NCBI GenBank assembly: GCA_963736055.1
Contig: CAVTNM010000001.1
Location: 1 to 64,000, forward strand
Direction: 5' to 3'
DNA from: AC-32 sp963736055
GTDB taxonomy: Bacteria; Actinomycetota; Thermoleophilia; Gaiellales; Gaiellaceae
DNA: 64,000 bases
Notes under the pieces: generated by a model
Seen by the model: the letters and a program-made list of their open reading frames with translations, nothing else
The model's database searches: none
Told to the model about the DNA's origin: nothing
Position numbers and translations under genes: made by a program
Shown here: piece by piece, positions 43,148 to 52,400 of the stretch
Layout of the letters: each line of letters begins with the position of its first letter
Position numbering within the stretch: position 1 is the stretch's first letter

Positions 43148-44335
43148 ATGACGCTCGCCCAGCTCTCGATCACCGTCGCCCTCCTGGCAGGCCTGGGGCT
43201 CGTGGCGAGCCGGGTCGGCCTCTCGGCGATCCCCGCCTACCTGCTCGCAGGGCTCCTCCTGGGCCCGCACGAGCCGGAGGCGCTCAGCATCGTCCGGCCC
43301 TCGGAGGTGACCGACTTCGTGGCCGAGATCGGGTTGATCTTCCTGCTCTTCTTCCTCGGCCTCGAGTTCACGCTCGGGCGGATCGCCCGCAGCCGCCGCC
43401 ACGTCTTCGTCGGCGGAGCGATCGACCTTGTGGTCAACGGCGCGCTCGGTCTCCTCGTCGGGCTCGCCGCATTCGGCTTCAGCTTCGCCGCCTTCGTTCT
43501 CGCCGCCGCGATCTACGTCTCGTCGAGCGCCGTCACGGTCAAGGGGTTGATCGACTTCCGCCGGCTCGCGGACGACGAGACCGACCTCGTGCTCGCGATC
43601 CTCGTCGCGGAGGACATCGTGATCGCGGTCGTGCTGGGCTTCGCCGCAGGCGGCGGAGGCGGGACCGCCCACACGCTCGCGATCGTCGCCAAGGCGATCG
43701 GGTTCATCGCCGCAGCGCTTGCGATCTCGAAGTGGCTCAGCGGCCCGATCGACCGTTTCCTCGACTGGCTCCCGCGCGAGATCTTCCTGCTGGCGGCGTT
43801 CGCGTTCCTCGTCGGGTCCGCGGCGCTCGCCCAGGAGCTCGGGCTCTCGGAGGCGGTGGGGGCGCTGATGGCGGGCGTCGTCCTCTCGGGCACCTCGATC
43901 CGCGAGGAGATCGAGGAACGCTTCTTCAGCTTCCGCGACGTCTTCGCCGCGCTCTTCTTCTTCGTCTTCGGGCTCTCGATCGACGTCGGCAAGGCCGGCA
44001 GCGTGGCGTGGCTGCTAGCGCTGGCGGTGGTGCTGAGCCTTGTCGGAAAGATCGGCGGCGGCTACCTGAGCGGCCTGCTCGGCGGCTACAAGCCGCGCCA
44101 GAGCTTGAACGTCGGCATCGCGCTCGTCGCACACGGCGAGTTCACGATCATCCTGGCCCAGCTCGTCAGCGGGAACCCGCGGATCTCCGACGCGACCCAG
44201 GTCAAGCTCGCCGCCTTCGCCGGCCTCTACGTGCTGATCACGGCGACGCTCGGGATCGCGCTGATGAAGGAGTCGAAGGCGATCGGCCGGTGGCTCTTCG
44301 TAGACTGGAGACGAGATGCCCGTCGACCTGCGTGA
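43148..44335 (+). CDS. CPA2-family cation/proton antiporter (KefB/KhtU-like)
   Basis: 395 residues with about twelve helices. The family motifs are visible: LGLVASRVGLSAIPAYLLAG, GLIFLLFFLGLEFTL and the acidic helix residue in LVAEDIVIAVVLGF, a conserved Asp for ion exchange. It carries no TrkA domain itself. The next gene encodes a TrkA-C/KhtT-like protein and overlaps it by 20 bp; the pair corresponds to K+/H+ antiporters of the KhtTU type. It probably exports K+ in exchange for protons under alkaline or salt stress. Confidence 0.87.
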   Translation: MTLAQLSITVALLAGLGLVASRVGLSAIPAYLLAGLLLGPHEPEALSIVRPSEVTDFVAEIGLIFLLFFLGLEFTLGRIARSRRHVFVGGAIDLVVNGALGLLVGLAAFGFSFAAFVLAAAIYVSSSAVTVKGLIDFRRLADDETDLVLAILVAEDIVIAVVLGFAAGGGGGTAHTLAIVAKAIGFIAAALAISKWLSGPIDRFLDWLPREIFLLAAFAFLVGSAALAQELGLSEAVGALMAGVVLSGTSIREEIEERFFSFRDVFAALFFFVFGLSIDVGKAGSVAWLLALAVVLSLVGKIGGGYLSGLLGGYKPRQSLNVGIALVAHGEFTIILAQLVSGNPRISDATQVKLAAFAGLYVLITATLGIALMKESKAIGRWLFVDWRRDARRPA

Positions 44336-44807
44336 GACGCGGCTCCCCGGCGTCGGGACGAAGTTCACCCTCCGACTCGACGGCGGCGGCCGGCTGGCGG
44401 TGATCCTGCACAACGACGGCGTCCGGGAGCTCTACTTCTTCCGGCAGGGCGACGACGACGAGCCACGCGCGGTGATCCGCCTCGACGACGACGAGGCGCG
44501 CCAGCTGGGCGCGGTGATCGGCGGTGCCTACGAGCGCCCGAAGATCGTCGAGGATCTCGAGCTCGCGCTCGGCGAGCTCCTGATCGAATGGGAGCCGGTG
44601 CCCGACGCGAGCCCGTGGATCGGGAAGACGCTCGCGGAAGGCGGCTTCCGCGCGAAGACCGGGATCACCGTGATCGCGATCCTGCGCGAGCCGGAGCCGG
44701 TCACCGGTGCCCAGCCCGACGACGTGATCCAACGTGGCGACACGTTGGTCACGGTCGGCAAGGCCGGTCAGTACGCCGCCTTCCGGAAGCTGCTGGCCGG
44801 CCCCTAG
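44316..44807 (+). CDS. TrkA-C-domain regulatory subunit (KhtT-like)
   Basis: 163 residues from ATG 44316, overlapping the antiporter gene by 20 bp. The N-terminal part (RLPGVGTKFTLRLDGGGRLA) resembles the KhtT N-terminal domain, and residues from about 85 form an RCK_C/TrkA-C domain (ASPWIGKTLAEGGFRAKTGI, GAQPDDVIQRGDTLVTVGKA). KhtT gates its antiporter partner and senses ligands such as c-di-AMP or cations in characterised cases. The frame is intact. Confidence 0.85.
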   Translation: MPVDLRETRLPGVGTKFTLRLDGGGRLAVILHNDGVRELYFFRQGDDDEPRAVIRLDDDEARQLGAVIGGAYERPKIVEDLELALGELLIEWEPVPDASPWIGKTLAEGGFRAKTGITVIAILREPEPVTGAQPDDVIQRGDTLVTVGKAGQYAAFRKLLAGP

Positions 44808-45058
44808 GACCTTCGGTTCCGGGCGAGCCAGGAGTCGAGCTCGGTTCGGCTGAAGAACAGGCGGCCCTCCACCTTGCTGTGCGGCACCTGGTAAAGGTGC
44901 TGGCGCAGCCAGCGCACCGAGACGCGCATGTACTGCGCTGCCTCGGACGTGTTCATCCAAGGCGTGCCGTCGTTGAGGTGGAGCCGCTCGGCCAGGGCAG
45001 CCGCCAAGGCGTCGACGTCGGCTCGTCCGGGTGGTGTGTGTGTCGTCTGTGGTTGCAA
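44804..45058 (-). CDS. helix-turn-helix (excisionase-type) DNA-binding protein
   Basis: 84 residues from TTG 45058, fixed by a GGAGG ribosome site about 6 nt upstream. The C-terminal half (NTSEAAQYMRVSVRWLRQHL, then HSKVEGRLFFSRTELDSWLA) is a MerR-like winged HTH of the excisionase/HTH_17 class, with a Leu/Asp-rich N-terminal arm. These small proteins are common as chromosomal regulators as well as phage excisionases; no integrase or other mobile-element gene is near, so a transcription factor role is likelier. Its stop overlaps the KhtT-like gene's stop by 4 bp (convergent). Confidence 0.78.
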   Translation of the reverse strand: MQPQTTHTPPGRADVDALAAALAERLHLNDGTPWMNTSEAAQYMRVSVRWLRQHLYQVPHSKVEGRLFFSRTELDSWLARNRRS

Positions 45059-45108
45059 GAAACCTCCATTCCGCCGGGATTGACGGCCACAGAGGTGTGA
45101 CCGTCCCT

Positions 45109-45699
45109 CTAGGCGAGTGAGGGCGGGGCGCGCTCGGCCAGGCCGCGGGCGAGGCCGAGCAGCCGCAGAGGCACGTCCTGCGGGCCGTGGACGAGCTGAG
45201 GTGCCGGGCGGGCCCGGGCCTTGCGGGCAGCCCGGCGCGCCAGGGCGTAGCCGAGACCGTCGGCCACCCGCAGCAGCGCGCGGACGAGCCATAGGGCGAG
45301 CAGACCGAACGGCAGCTGCAGGGCGGCTCCGAGGAGCACCACCGGCTCGGAGATGACGAGCCAGTCGCCGCCGTTGTGGAAGATCGCCTCCAGGTGCTCC
45401 TGCGCCAGGAAGGCAGCCGACGGGATCCCGGCGAGCTTCCAGGAAGGCAACGGCCAGGGGTCGTGGCCGCGGAACGACGCTGCCGCGCGGCGGGCGAGGA
45501 CCGCGACGCCGAGCAGGAGGCAGATCACGGCCGCGGCGTACAGGTAGCCGAGGTAATCCTCGGTGGTTCGTGCAAGCAGCGTGTGCCGCTCGCCGTGCGG
45601 ATCGAGGAAGCGGACGACGACGGCATGGCCTGCCGTCTCGCTTGCGACGAGCAACGGGAGCGTCAGCAACCAGCCAGCGCGCGTTCTCACGGTCATCAT
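45109..45699 (-). CDS. conserved integral membrane protein
   Basis: 196 residues with about four helices (MMTVRTRAGWLLTLPLLVAS, AAAVICLLLGVAVLARRAAA, ALQLPFGLLALWLVRALLRV). His and Glu residues occur in LAQEHLEAIFHNGGDW. I recognise it as an actinobacterial hypothetical without known function. The C-terminal tail is basic. The region upstream (about 45740-45830) is less GC-rich and probably holds its promoter. Confidence 0.65.
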   Translation of the reverse strand: MMTVRTRAGWLLTLPLLVASETAGHAVVVRFLDPHGERHTLLARTTEDYLGYLYAAAVICLLLGVAVLARRAAASFRGHDPWPLPSWKLAGIPSAAFLAQEHLEAIFHNGGDWLVISEPVVLLGAALQLPFGLLALWLVRALLRVADGLGYALARRAARKARARPAPQLVHGPQDVPLRLLGLARGLAERAPPSLA

Positions 45700-45921
45700 C
45701 GTGCCAGAGGCTGCGCGGGCGCGACTGGCGGGCCGGTTGGCCGCCGGGGGTCAGATTCGGAAAAACCGCAGCAAACGGCAGGAATTTGCAGGTCACTGCC
45801 ATGCGGCCCGCGGCTACACTCAGATGCGCGGTCGATGCTCTCCCCTCCAGAGGCCATCACTGCGGCGGCGAGCCGGGCCCAGACCTGGCTCGTTCGCCTT
45901 CTAGGGTTTGGCTGACCTCTT
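45700..45921. other. intergenic region, no gene seen
   Basis: 222 bp between the leftward membrane gene and the 3' end of the NlpC/P60 gene. Part of it (about 45750-45810) is unusually A/T-rich for the window and contains the inverted pair GCAAA/TTTGC spaced by 9 bases. I see no coding frame with family similarity, and no riboswitch-like element. Confidence 0.4.
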
Positions 45922-46923
45922 CTAGGCTCCCCAGGGGCGCACGGCGCCGACGAAGCCGAAGGCGTAGCGCGGCTCCGAGAGCGACGAGATCTTGACCACG
46001 TCGCCAGTGTGCGGGGCCTGGACGAACTGGCCGGCGCCGATGTAGATCCCCTCGTGCTGGGGGCCGCGCGCGCTCGGCTCGAAGAAGAGCAGGTCGCCCG
46101 GTAGCAGCTCGGAGGGCGGCACGCGCACGCCCTCGTAGAACTGCGACCCCGTGTAGTGAGTGAGCTGGATCCCGAGCTGGGCGTAGACGTACATCGCGAG
46201 CCCGGAGCAGTCGAAGCCGCCGAACGGGTCGGCGCCGCCCCAGCGGTACGGGACGCCGAGGTACTGCAGGGCGATGCTGACCGCACGGGCGCCGGTCGTC
46301 CCGTCCGTCGGGAGCCCGAGCAGGGCGGGCTCGGGCAGGCCGCGGTCGCCGCTGCCGGTGTCGATGCCGTGTCCGGCGACCCCGAGGGCGAGCCACGAGA
46401 GCCGCGCGGTCCGCTGCCGGTGTGCCTTCGGCATCGCCGCGCGGGCGAGGCCGACGAGGATCTGCGAGCCGGGCTCGATGCCGAGTGAGTCGTCGCCGGC
46501 CACCAGGCGCAGCCCGACGACGCCGCTGCCCTCTCCGGGCACGACGGCCTCCTGAAGCACGACCAGGTAGCTCCCGGGACCGAGCGGGACGAGCGTGTTC
46601 GGCCGCGCGGAGACGGGCCGGCCGTTCACCGTCAGCCCCTCGATGCGTGCCCCGCGCAGGCCTCGGGCGGGCACGACGATCCGGTCCGCGTAGACGAGCC
46701 CGCCGGCGAGCGAGACGCCGGTGAGCGAGACACCGCGCGTGCTGCGTGCGGCAGAGTCGAACCGGAGCGACCAGCCCCCGTCCTGGATGCTGGCGAAGGT
46801 TCCCCCGGCTCCCGCGTTCGCCACTAGCTGCCCGTGCCCGTCGCGGATCTCGGCGATCCCCGCCGAAGCAGGCGCCGCCGTGGCGAGCGCGATCGTCGCG
46901 GCGATGAGCGCACGCCGGATCAC
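45922..46923 (-). CDS. NlpC/P60-family peptidoglycan endopeptidase
   Basis: 333 residues. A signal peptide (RRALIAATIALATAAPASAG) is followed by a beta-rich region (WSLRFDSAARSTRGVSLTG, VNGRPVSARPNTLVPLGPGS) and a C-terminal NlpC/P60 domain: PYRWGGADPFGGFDCSGLA with catalytic Cys in FDCSG, then HEGIYIG with catalytic His and APHTGDVV with the third polar residue. Such enzymes cleave stem peptides of peptidoglycan. The protein acts outside the membrane. The start ATG 46923 overlaps upstream sequence of the next gene by no more than 20 bp. Confidence 0.88.
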   Translation of the reverse strand: MIRRALIAATIALATAAPASAGIAEIRDGHGQLVANAGAGGTFASIQDGGWSLRFDSAARSTRGVSLTGVSLAGGLVYADRIVVPARGLRGARIEGLTVNGRPVSARPNTLVPLGPGSYLVVLQEAVVPGEGSGVVGLRLVAGDDSLGIEPGSQILVGLARAAMPKAHRQRTARLSWLALGVAGHGIDTGSGDRGLPEPALLGLPTDGTTGARAVSIALQYLGVPYRWGGADPFGGFDCSGLAMYVYAQLGIQLTHYTGSQFYEGVRVPPSELLPGDLLFFEPSARGPQHEGIYIGAGQFVQAPHTGDVVKISSLSEPRYAFGFVGAVRPWGA

Positions 46924-46942
46924 GCGGTAGATGGTTGCACAG

Positions 46943-47662
46943 CTACGGGTGTTCCGCCGGGACCCAGTGCGGCCCGCCCCACGTGAGGTCGTATGGGTAG
47001 TGGTGCACGACGTGCGCCCAGATCGTCCACGCGATCCAGCGCGACGTGCCGTAGAAGAAGGCGGCCCGGTACAGGGCGATCAGCGCCCCGCGTGGCACCC
47101 AGCGGTTGAGCCAGGGCCAGAAGGCGTCCGCCCGGTAGATGACCGCGTCGAAGTACTCGCTCGTGATGACCCGCCAGCTGTAGAAGCCGTACAGGATCCA
47201 GGCCAGATCCCACATGCTGCCGAGCCCGCTGAAGTACGCGGCGGCGTCCGTGAAGCGGCCTGTCTGCCCCGCGTAGGCCCACGCGTCGAGGTGGAAGTGG
47301 AACGTCCACGGGAAGAGCAGCATCGTCCCGACGGTGTCGCCCGTGTCCGTGAGCGCATGCGCCGCGTGGCCGATGACGAAGCTGAGGGCCCAGAGCTTGC
47401 TCCCGAAGCCCTTCCAGATCACGAGCCCGATCAGCAGCCCGAAGGTGATCGAGTGGGTGAAGCCGACGCCCGGCCAGCCGCGGTGGAACTGCGCGGGGTT
47501 GGAGGCCTTGAGGTCCCACGGCCCGAGGTGGATCCCGTAGACGAACCACTTGGTCAACAGGTCGGGCGCGTACGAGCCGATGAGGAGCGGGACGAACGCG
47601 ACCTTCAGGCCGAGGTGCTTCTGGAACGCGTACGGCTCGAGGTCGTGGGCAGCCCAGCTCAC
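46943..47662 (-). CDS. metal-dependent membrane hydrolase-like protein (DUF457/YdjM type)
   Basis: 239 residues from GTG 47662. Multiple hydrophobic helices (KVAFVPLLIGSYAPDLLTKW, FTHSITFGLLIGLVIWKGF) and conserved histidines in HRGWPGVGFTHSITFG and GHAAHALTDTGDT match the LexA-binding inner-membrane hydrolase family. Activity is unproven in the family. It starts 8 bp after the stop of the small membrane gene upstream and ends 20 bp before the NlpC/P60 start, so the three may be one operon. Confidence 0.75.
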   Translation of the reverse strand: MSWAAHDLEPYAFQKHLGLKVAFVPLLIGSYAPDLLTKWFVYGIHLGPWDLKASNPAQFHRGWPGVGFTHSITFGLLIGLVIWKGFGSKLWALSFVIGHAAHALTDTGDTVGTMLLFPWTFHFHLDAWAYAGQTGRFTDAAAYFSGLGSMWDLAWILYGFYSWRVITSEYFDAVIYRADAFWPWLNRWVPRGALIALYRAAFFYGTSRWIAWTIWAHVVHHYPYDLTWGGPHWVPAEHP

Positions 47663-47669
47663 GGGTGTC

Positions 47670-47879
47670 TCACCGACGCAGCCGACGGAAGAGGGTCGGC
47701 ACGAGCCAGGCGGCGACGACGATGTACACCATCGCGACCGCGACGGAGAACATGAAGTCGTTGACGACGACGCCGATCGCGATGTAGACGACGGCGGCCA
47801 CGCAGTAGCCGGCGAAGACCCGTAGGTCCGCACGGCTCGGGATCTTGAAACGAGTCGAAAGCTGGTCGGGATCGCGCAT
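47670..47879 (-). CDS. small two-helix membrane protein
   Basis: 69 residues from ATG 47879: a basic N-terminus (MRDPDQLSTRFKIPSRADLR) and two helices (VFAGYCVAAVVYIAIGVVV and AVAMVYIVVAAWLVPTLF) ending in RRLRR. No family is recognised; it precedes the DUF457-like gene by 8 bp and probably belongs to that operon. Confidence 0.65.
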   Translation of the reverse strand: MRDPDQLSTRFKIPSRADLRVFAGYCVAAVVYIAIGVVVNDFMFSVAVAMVYIVVAAWLVPTLFRRLRR

Positions 47880-47962
47880 CGGACGTGAGGCTAACGTCGG
47901 CGGAGGAAGTTCCGACCCGCACTTGTGTCGCTGGGCTCGGAAGAGGATGATGGCGACGGCCG

Positions 47963-48715
47963 ATGAAACGGAACTCGCTCGGCATCGTGATTGCCGCCGT
48001 CGTCGTCTTGCTCATCGCAGTGACTGGGCTGGTCGGGTGGGCGGCCGGCCACTACACCAACAAGACGGTCACGGTGGGAACGCAGACGGAGACCTCGTCT
48101 GCGCAAGCCGTTGACCCGAAGGTGGCCGCGGGAGCACACGTGTTCGTCCAGTTCGCGTGCGTGCAGTGTCACGGCGAAGGGGGCCAGGGGGGAGTCTCGC
48201 CCGACGTGCCGGCACTGACCAACGTCGGCAAGCAGCTGACCGTTGCGCAGCTGGCGGGCATCATCAACCACGGGCTCGGCGAGTCGGCCAATCCGACGAA
48301 GCCGTACATGCCGGTCTGGGGGGCCGTGATCTCCAAGCGCCAGGTGGGCGAGCTCGTTTCGTACATCCGCGCCGGGCTCCCGGCCGTGGGCGATGCGACC
48401 CCGCCTCCCGTGCCGCAGGGCCAGGGGGACGAGGTGGCCGGCGCGGCGCTCTACGTGCGTGACGGCTGCATCAACTGTCACGGTCCGAACGGGCTCGGAG
48501 GCGTGCCCAACCCCCTCTCGGAGGACAAGGCGATCCCACCGCTCGCCGGAGCCGATTTCCGCGGGGAGTTCAACACCGACGCGAAGATCAAGGCGATGAT
48601 CCGCAGCGGCAGCGTCATCGGGCGTGCGCCGATCGTGAGCATGCCGCACTGGGGCGGGATCCTCACCGACGCGGAGCTCCGCCAGCTGGTCGCTTACATC
48701 AAGACGTTCAAGTGA
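47963..48715 (+). CDS. membrane-anchored dihaem c-type cytochrome
   Basis: 250 residues. An N-terminal anchor (LGIVIAAVVVLLIAVTGLVG) is followed by two class I cytochrome c domains, with haem sites CVQCH (about residue 69) and CINCH (about residue 171), and Met ligands likely in KPYMPVWG and SMPHWGG. It would carry electrons on the outer face of the membrane. Its 3' end overlaps the 3' end of the opposing membrane gene by 22 bp. The partner enzymes are not in the window. A half-copy of the palindrome (AGAGGATGATGG) precedes it. Confidence 0.87.
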   Translation: MKRNSLGIVIAAVVVLLIAVTGLVGWAAGHYTNKTVTVGTQTETSSAQAVDPKVAAGAHVFVQFACVQCHGEGGQGGVSPDVPALTNVGKQLTVAQLAGIINHGLGESANPTKPYMPVWGAVISKRQVGELVSYIRAGLPAVGDATPPPVPQGQGDEVAGAALYVRDGCINCHGPNGLGGVPNPLSEDKAIPPLAGADFRGEFNTDAKIKAMIRSGSVIGRAPIVSMPHWGGILTDAELRQLVAYIKTFK

Positions 48716-49302
48716 GCCGATGCCGCGTCGTCGCGGTCGACAAAGTGGATCCACGGCGACGCGAGTGAGAGCGTCGAGACCGCCAGCGCCCCGCCTGCGA
48801 GCACCGTCGCCGTGACGAGCGCCAGCCTTCGGCCGGCTCCACGGCCGGCGCCGAAGGCGAGGCTCGGCAGGCGCCGCACATGCGCAAGGACGTGGGCGCC
48901 GGTCGCGACGAGCCAGACGACGAAGCTCGCCTTGTGCAGCCCGAGGATGAGCCCGTACCGCGGGCCGAGCGCGATCAGCGTCACTCCGGTGCCGAAGAGG
49001 GTGAGCGTCGACAGGACGACGAACGGGGCGAGCAGCCGCAACAGGGCGTGCGGCGGCCCTCTCCGAACGTACGCGGAGCTTCCGCTGTAGTAACGCCAGA
49101 ACCGGTACCCGGTGCTAGCCAACTTGAGGGCCACCGGCGGGATCAGGAGCATGCCCACGAACACGTGCCACGGGAGCAGCGGCCGGATCGCGAGGATCGT
49201 CACTCCCTCGACGGCGAGAAGCACGATCAGGACGACCGCGGTGATCGCAGTCAGACGCTCGTTGCCGGTGGGCCCGGCGACCTCGACTGGCTGCTTCGCC
49301 AT
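48694..49302 (-). CDS. conserved membrane protein, cytochrome b561-like layout
   Basis: 202 residues with about five helices. Histidines in PWHVFVGMLLIP, GLHKASFVVWLVATGAHVLA and HVLAHVRRL are placed in pairs inside hydrophobic helices as in b-type cytochromes, so a haem-binding role is possible, but I do not recognise a named family. It converges on the cytochrome c gene with 22-bp 3' overlap, so a functional link is suggestive only. The C-terminus is soluble (RDDAASAHLNVLM). Confidence 0.6.
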   Translation of the reverse strand: MAKQPVEVAGPTGNERLTAITAVVLIVLLAVEGVTILAIRPLLPWHVFVGMLLIPPVALKLASTGYRFWRYYSGSSAYVRRGPPHALLRLLAPFVVLSTLTLFGTGVTLIALGPRYGLILGLHKASFVVWLVATGAHVLAHVRRLPSLAFGAGRGAGRRLALVTATVLAGGALAVSTLSLASPWIHFVDRDDAASAHLNVLM

Positions 49303-49409
49303 GGAGGCCAGTCAACCAACGGTCCCTAAGAGGACGATGAGAGGCCGAGCGGCTCGTTCGGCGGACGCGACTGGACGGGCCACCCGGCTACTGGCACCGT
49401 TTTCTCACC

Positions 49410-52400
49410 GTGACCGCCTTCCGAAGACTCGCCTTCCCGTTCTGGCTCGCGCGCGCGCGCCTCGCTCGGCGGCGCGAGCGGTTCGCGCTGGTCGTCCTCG
49501 GGCTCGGCGCGGCGGCGGCCATGCTCGGGGCCGTGCTGGCCGGGACCGTCGCCGCCCAGGATCGCGAGGTGGGCCGGTCGATGTCTGCGTTGCCGGACAC
49601 CGTCCGGGCGGTCCGCGTGAACTGGTTCAGCGTCGGCGGCCAGGTGGCGCCGTACGCGCAGCTCGACGCGCACGTGCGCTCGGTGCTCGACGGCGTCACG
49701 AGCATGCGCCCGACCGGCACCTCGCTGTACCGCGAGAGCCAGCTCGGCGGTGCGCTTCTCAGCCTCGGAGCCGTCGACGGCCTGGAGCGGTGGGTCCACC
49801 TGCGCTCGGGCCGGCTGCCACGGCGTTGCGAGCCGCAGCGGTGCGAGGTGCTCGTGATCCGCCCCGGCGGCCGGATCCCGAACGTGCTCGGCCTGCGGCT
49901 CGTGCCCGTGGGGCAGGGCGACCTCACGACGGCGACGCTCTTCGGCGACGCGGCTCCGGCGGAGACGCTGCGCCAGTCGGCCTTCGTGCGCAAGATCGTC
50001 CGCTACCACCGTTCGGCGCCGCCGCCACTCGTGCTGGCGAACGGGGTCGCCGGCCTGGACGCCTCGCCGCGGCTGCACGACGCGTATCGCAGCTACGGCT
50101 GGGTCGTTCCCCTCCAGCGCGGCACGGTCCGCTCGTGGTCGGTCGACGCTCTGGCCGACCGGATCGAGCACGCGCAATCGGTGCTCCAGGCCGAGACCTT
50201 CGGCTTCGCGGTCACTGCTCCGCTGGACGAGTTGCGCGCCGCCGGAGACGAGGCGACGGTCTCCGGCCGGCGGCTCCTCCTGCTCGGCGGCGAGGCCGTC
50301 GCGCTCCTGCTCGCCTTCGCGGTGCTGGCGGCGGCGCGTCTTCGGCCGGACGTGGACGCGTCGCGGCGGCGACTTCTCTCCAGCGGCACCCGTCGCTGGC
50401 AGGTCGGCCTGCTCGTCGTCGCCGAGTCGGCGGCGATGGCGCTCTGCGGCGCGCTCGTGGGGTGGATCGCGGGCTCGGCCGTGGCCACCGCGGTCGCCGG
50501 CCGTACCGGCGAGCCGGTCGCCGCTCTGCTCCGCCATTCCGTGCTCTCGGGCCGCGGCATCGCCCTTGCGCTGGTGCTTGCCGGGGCGGCGGCGCTCGTG
50601 CTCGCCGTCGCTCTGACCGTGCGCCCGGTCGCCGTGCGGGGGCACTCGCTCTCGCCGCTCGACGTCGCGGCGCTCGGTGCGGCCGTGACGGTCGCGGTCG
50701 CGCTGGCGCGGGGCGCCGCCGACACCACCGACCTGCTTGCCGACAACGGCACCGGCATCGTGCTCCTCTTGCTCCCCTCGCTCGTCGGGTTCGCGGCCGC
50801 CGTGGCCGCGGCGCGCCTGCTCCCGGCCGGCCTGCGGCTGCTGGAGCGGGCGGTGCCCAGGGACGCGCTCGCCTTCCGCCTGGCCACGCTCGGCCTCGCG
50901 CGCCGGCCCGGGTACGCGGCGGTGGCCGTCGGCTTCGTCGTCGTCTCGATCGGGCTTGCGCTCTTCGCCGAGACGTATCGCTCGACGCTCGTCCGCGGCC
51001 AGGAGGAGCAGGCGGCGTACGCCGTGCCCGCCGATGCCGTCGTCCAGGAGGACCTGTCTCAGCTGGTGCCGGTCCGGTCGGTCCTGACCCCGGAAGTCGT
51101 CCGCTCGCTCCGTCCGGACGCACACGTCGAGCCCGTGATCCGGCTGGCCGGGAACATCCAGGGGGCGAACGACGTGACCGGCATCTCCGTCGTGGGCCTG
51201 TCCGGGCCCGCGCTGCGGCGGATCGACGGGTGGCGCGGTGACTTCTCGGCGAGCCCGCCGGCCGAGCTGGCGGAGAGGCTGGCGCCGTCCGGGCCGGTGG
51301 GACTTCGCAGCGAGCCGCTCCCGGCCGGCGCGACGAGGCTCGAGCTGCCGATCGCCGTCTCGGGCACCGAGGTCGGCGTCGCCGCGAGCATCCGGGGGCG
51401 GAACGGCTCGTTCACGACGGTCGAGCTCGGCCGCACCGTCGGCCCGCGGCCGCAGCTCCTCTCGGCGCCGATCCCGCGGAGCCTGCGCGGCGGCAGTCTC
51501 GTCTCCCTTCGCTTCGAGCCGCCGGCGAAGCTGGACGAGCGCGGCGCAGACGCCGGGGCCCCTGCGGTGGGCTCGGTCACGCTCGGATATCCGCGTGCCG
51601 GCGGGAAGGTGGTGACGGACTACTCCGGCTGGACCGGGACGGCGGGCGTGAGCAGGCTCGACGCGGCCGATCGCCTGCGCTTCGGCCTCACGCTGACCAA
51701 CGAGGTGGACACCTACGTCCGCCCGCGCCAGCCGACCGACGGCCTTCGCATCCCGGCAGTCGTCTCTCCTCGCCTGGCCGCGATCGCCGGCCCCGACCGG
51801 GTGCTCGGAGTCGACGTCGCCGGCCAGCCGCTCGTGTTCCGGGTGGCGGCGGTCGCGAAGCGCTTCCCGGGAGGCGCGCCTCCCGGGACGGACGACTTCA
51901 TGGTCGCCGACCGCGCGACCCTCCAGACCGCGCTGAACGCGTCCGCGCCGGGCGCCGGTTTTCCGACCGAGGCCTGGGTGAACGCCGAGCCCGGCCGCCG
52001 GGCAGCGGTCGAGGCGAGATTGCGCAAGCCGCCGTTCCCGGTGCTCACCGTGTCCTCGCAGGCGACGCTCGAGCGGTCGCTGAAGCGGGAGCCCGTCTCG
52101 AGGGCAGCCCTCGCGATGTTGGAGGCCTCGGCGCTGATCGCCGTCCTGCTCGCCCTCCTCGCACTGGTGCTCGGGGCGGTCTCGGAGCGCCGCGACGATG
52201 CCGCGGAGTCGTTCGACCTCGAGGCGCAGGGCACGCCCCCGGCGCGCCTGCGCCGGCAGCTCCGCCTGCGCGCGCTCGTCGTGGCCGGCGCCGGCATCGT
52301 GGGAGGCCTGGTCACCGGCATCGTTCTCTCGCTGCTCGTGGTCAGCTTCGTGGAGCTGACGGCCAACGCAACCGCGCCGGCTCCGCCGCTCGCCCTCTCG

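Noticed and set aside
44804..45058. Excisionase-type HTH protein as a sign of a mobile element
   Set aside because: No integrase, recombinase, attachment repeat or tRNA is nearby, and flanking genes are ordinary chromosomal functions.
45700..45921. Riboswitch (c-di-AMP type) linked to the NlpC/P60 gene
   Set aside because: The NlpC gene is transcribed leftward, so this stretch is at its 3' side; the true upstream side is nearly fully coding and shows no such structure.
47935..47955. AGAGGATGATGG before the cytochrome c gene as a palindrome copy
   Set aside because: Only the right arm fits; the left arm is absent and the distance to either start codon does not match the other sites.
8348..48715. 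The two convergent 3' overlaps of exactly 22 bp (8348-8369 and 48694-48715) as a shared feature
   Set aside because: The overlapping sequences are not related to each other; equal length is coincidence.
49320..49342. AGAGGACGATGAGA between the 49302 gene and the ABC permease as a palindrome copy
   Set aside because: Only a half-site; left arm not recognisable and the distances to the starts (about 25 and 80 bp) differ.
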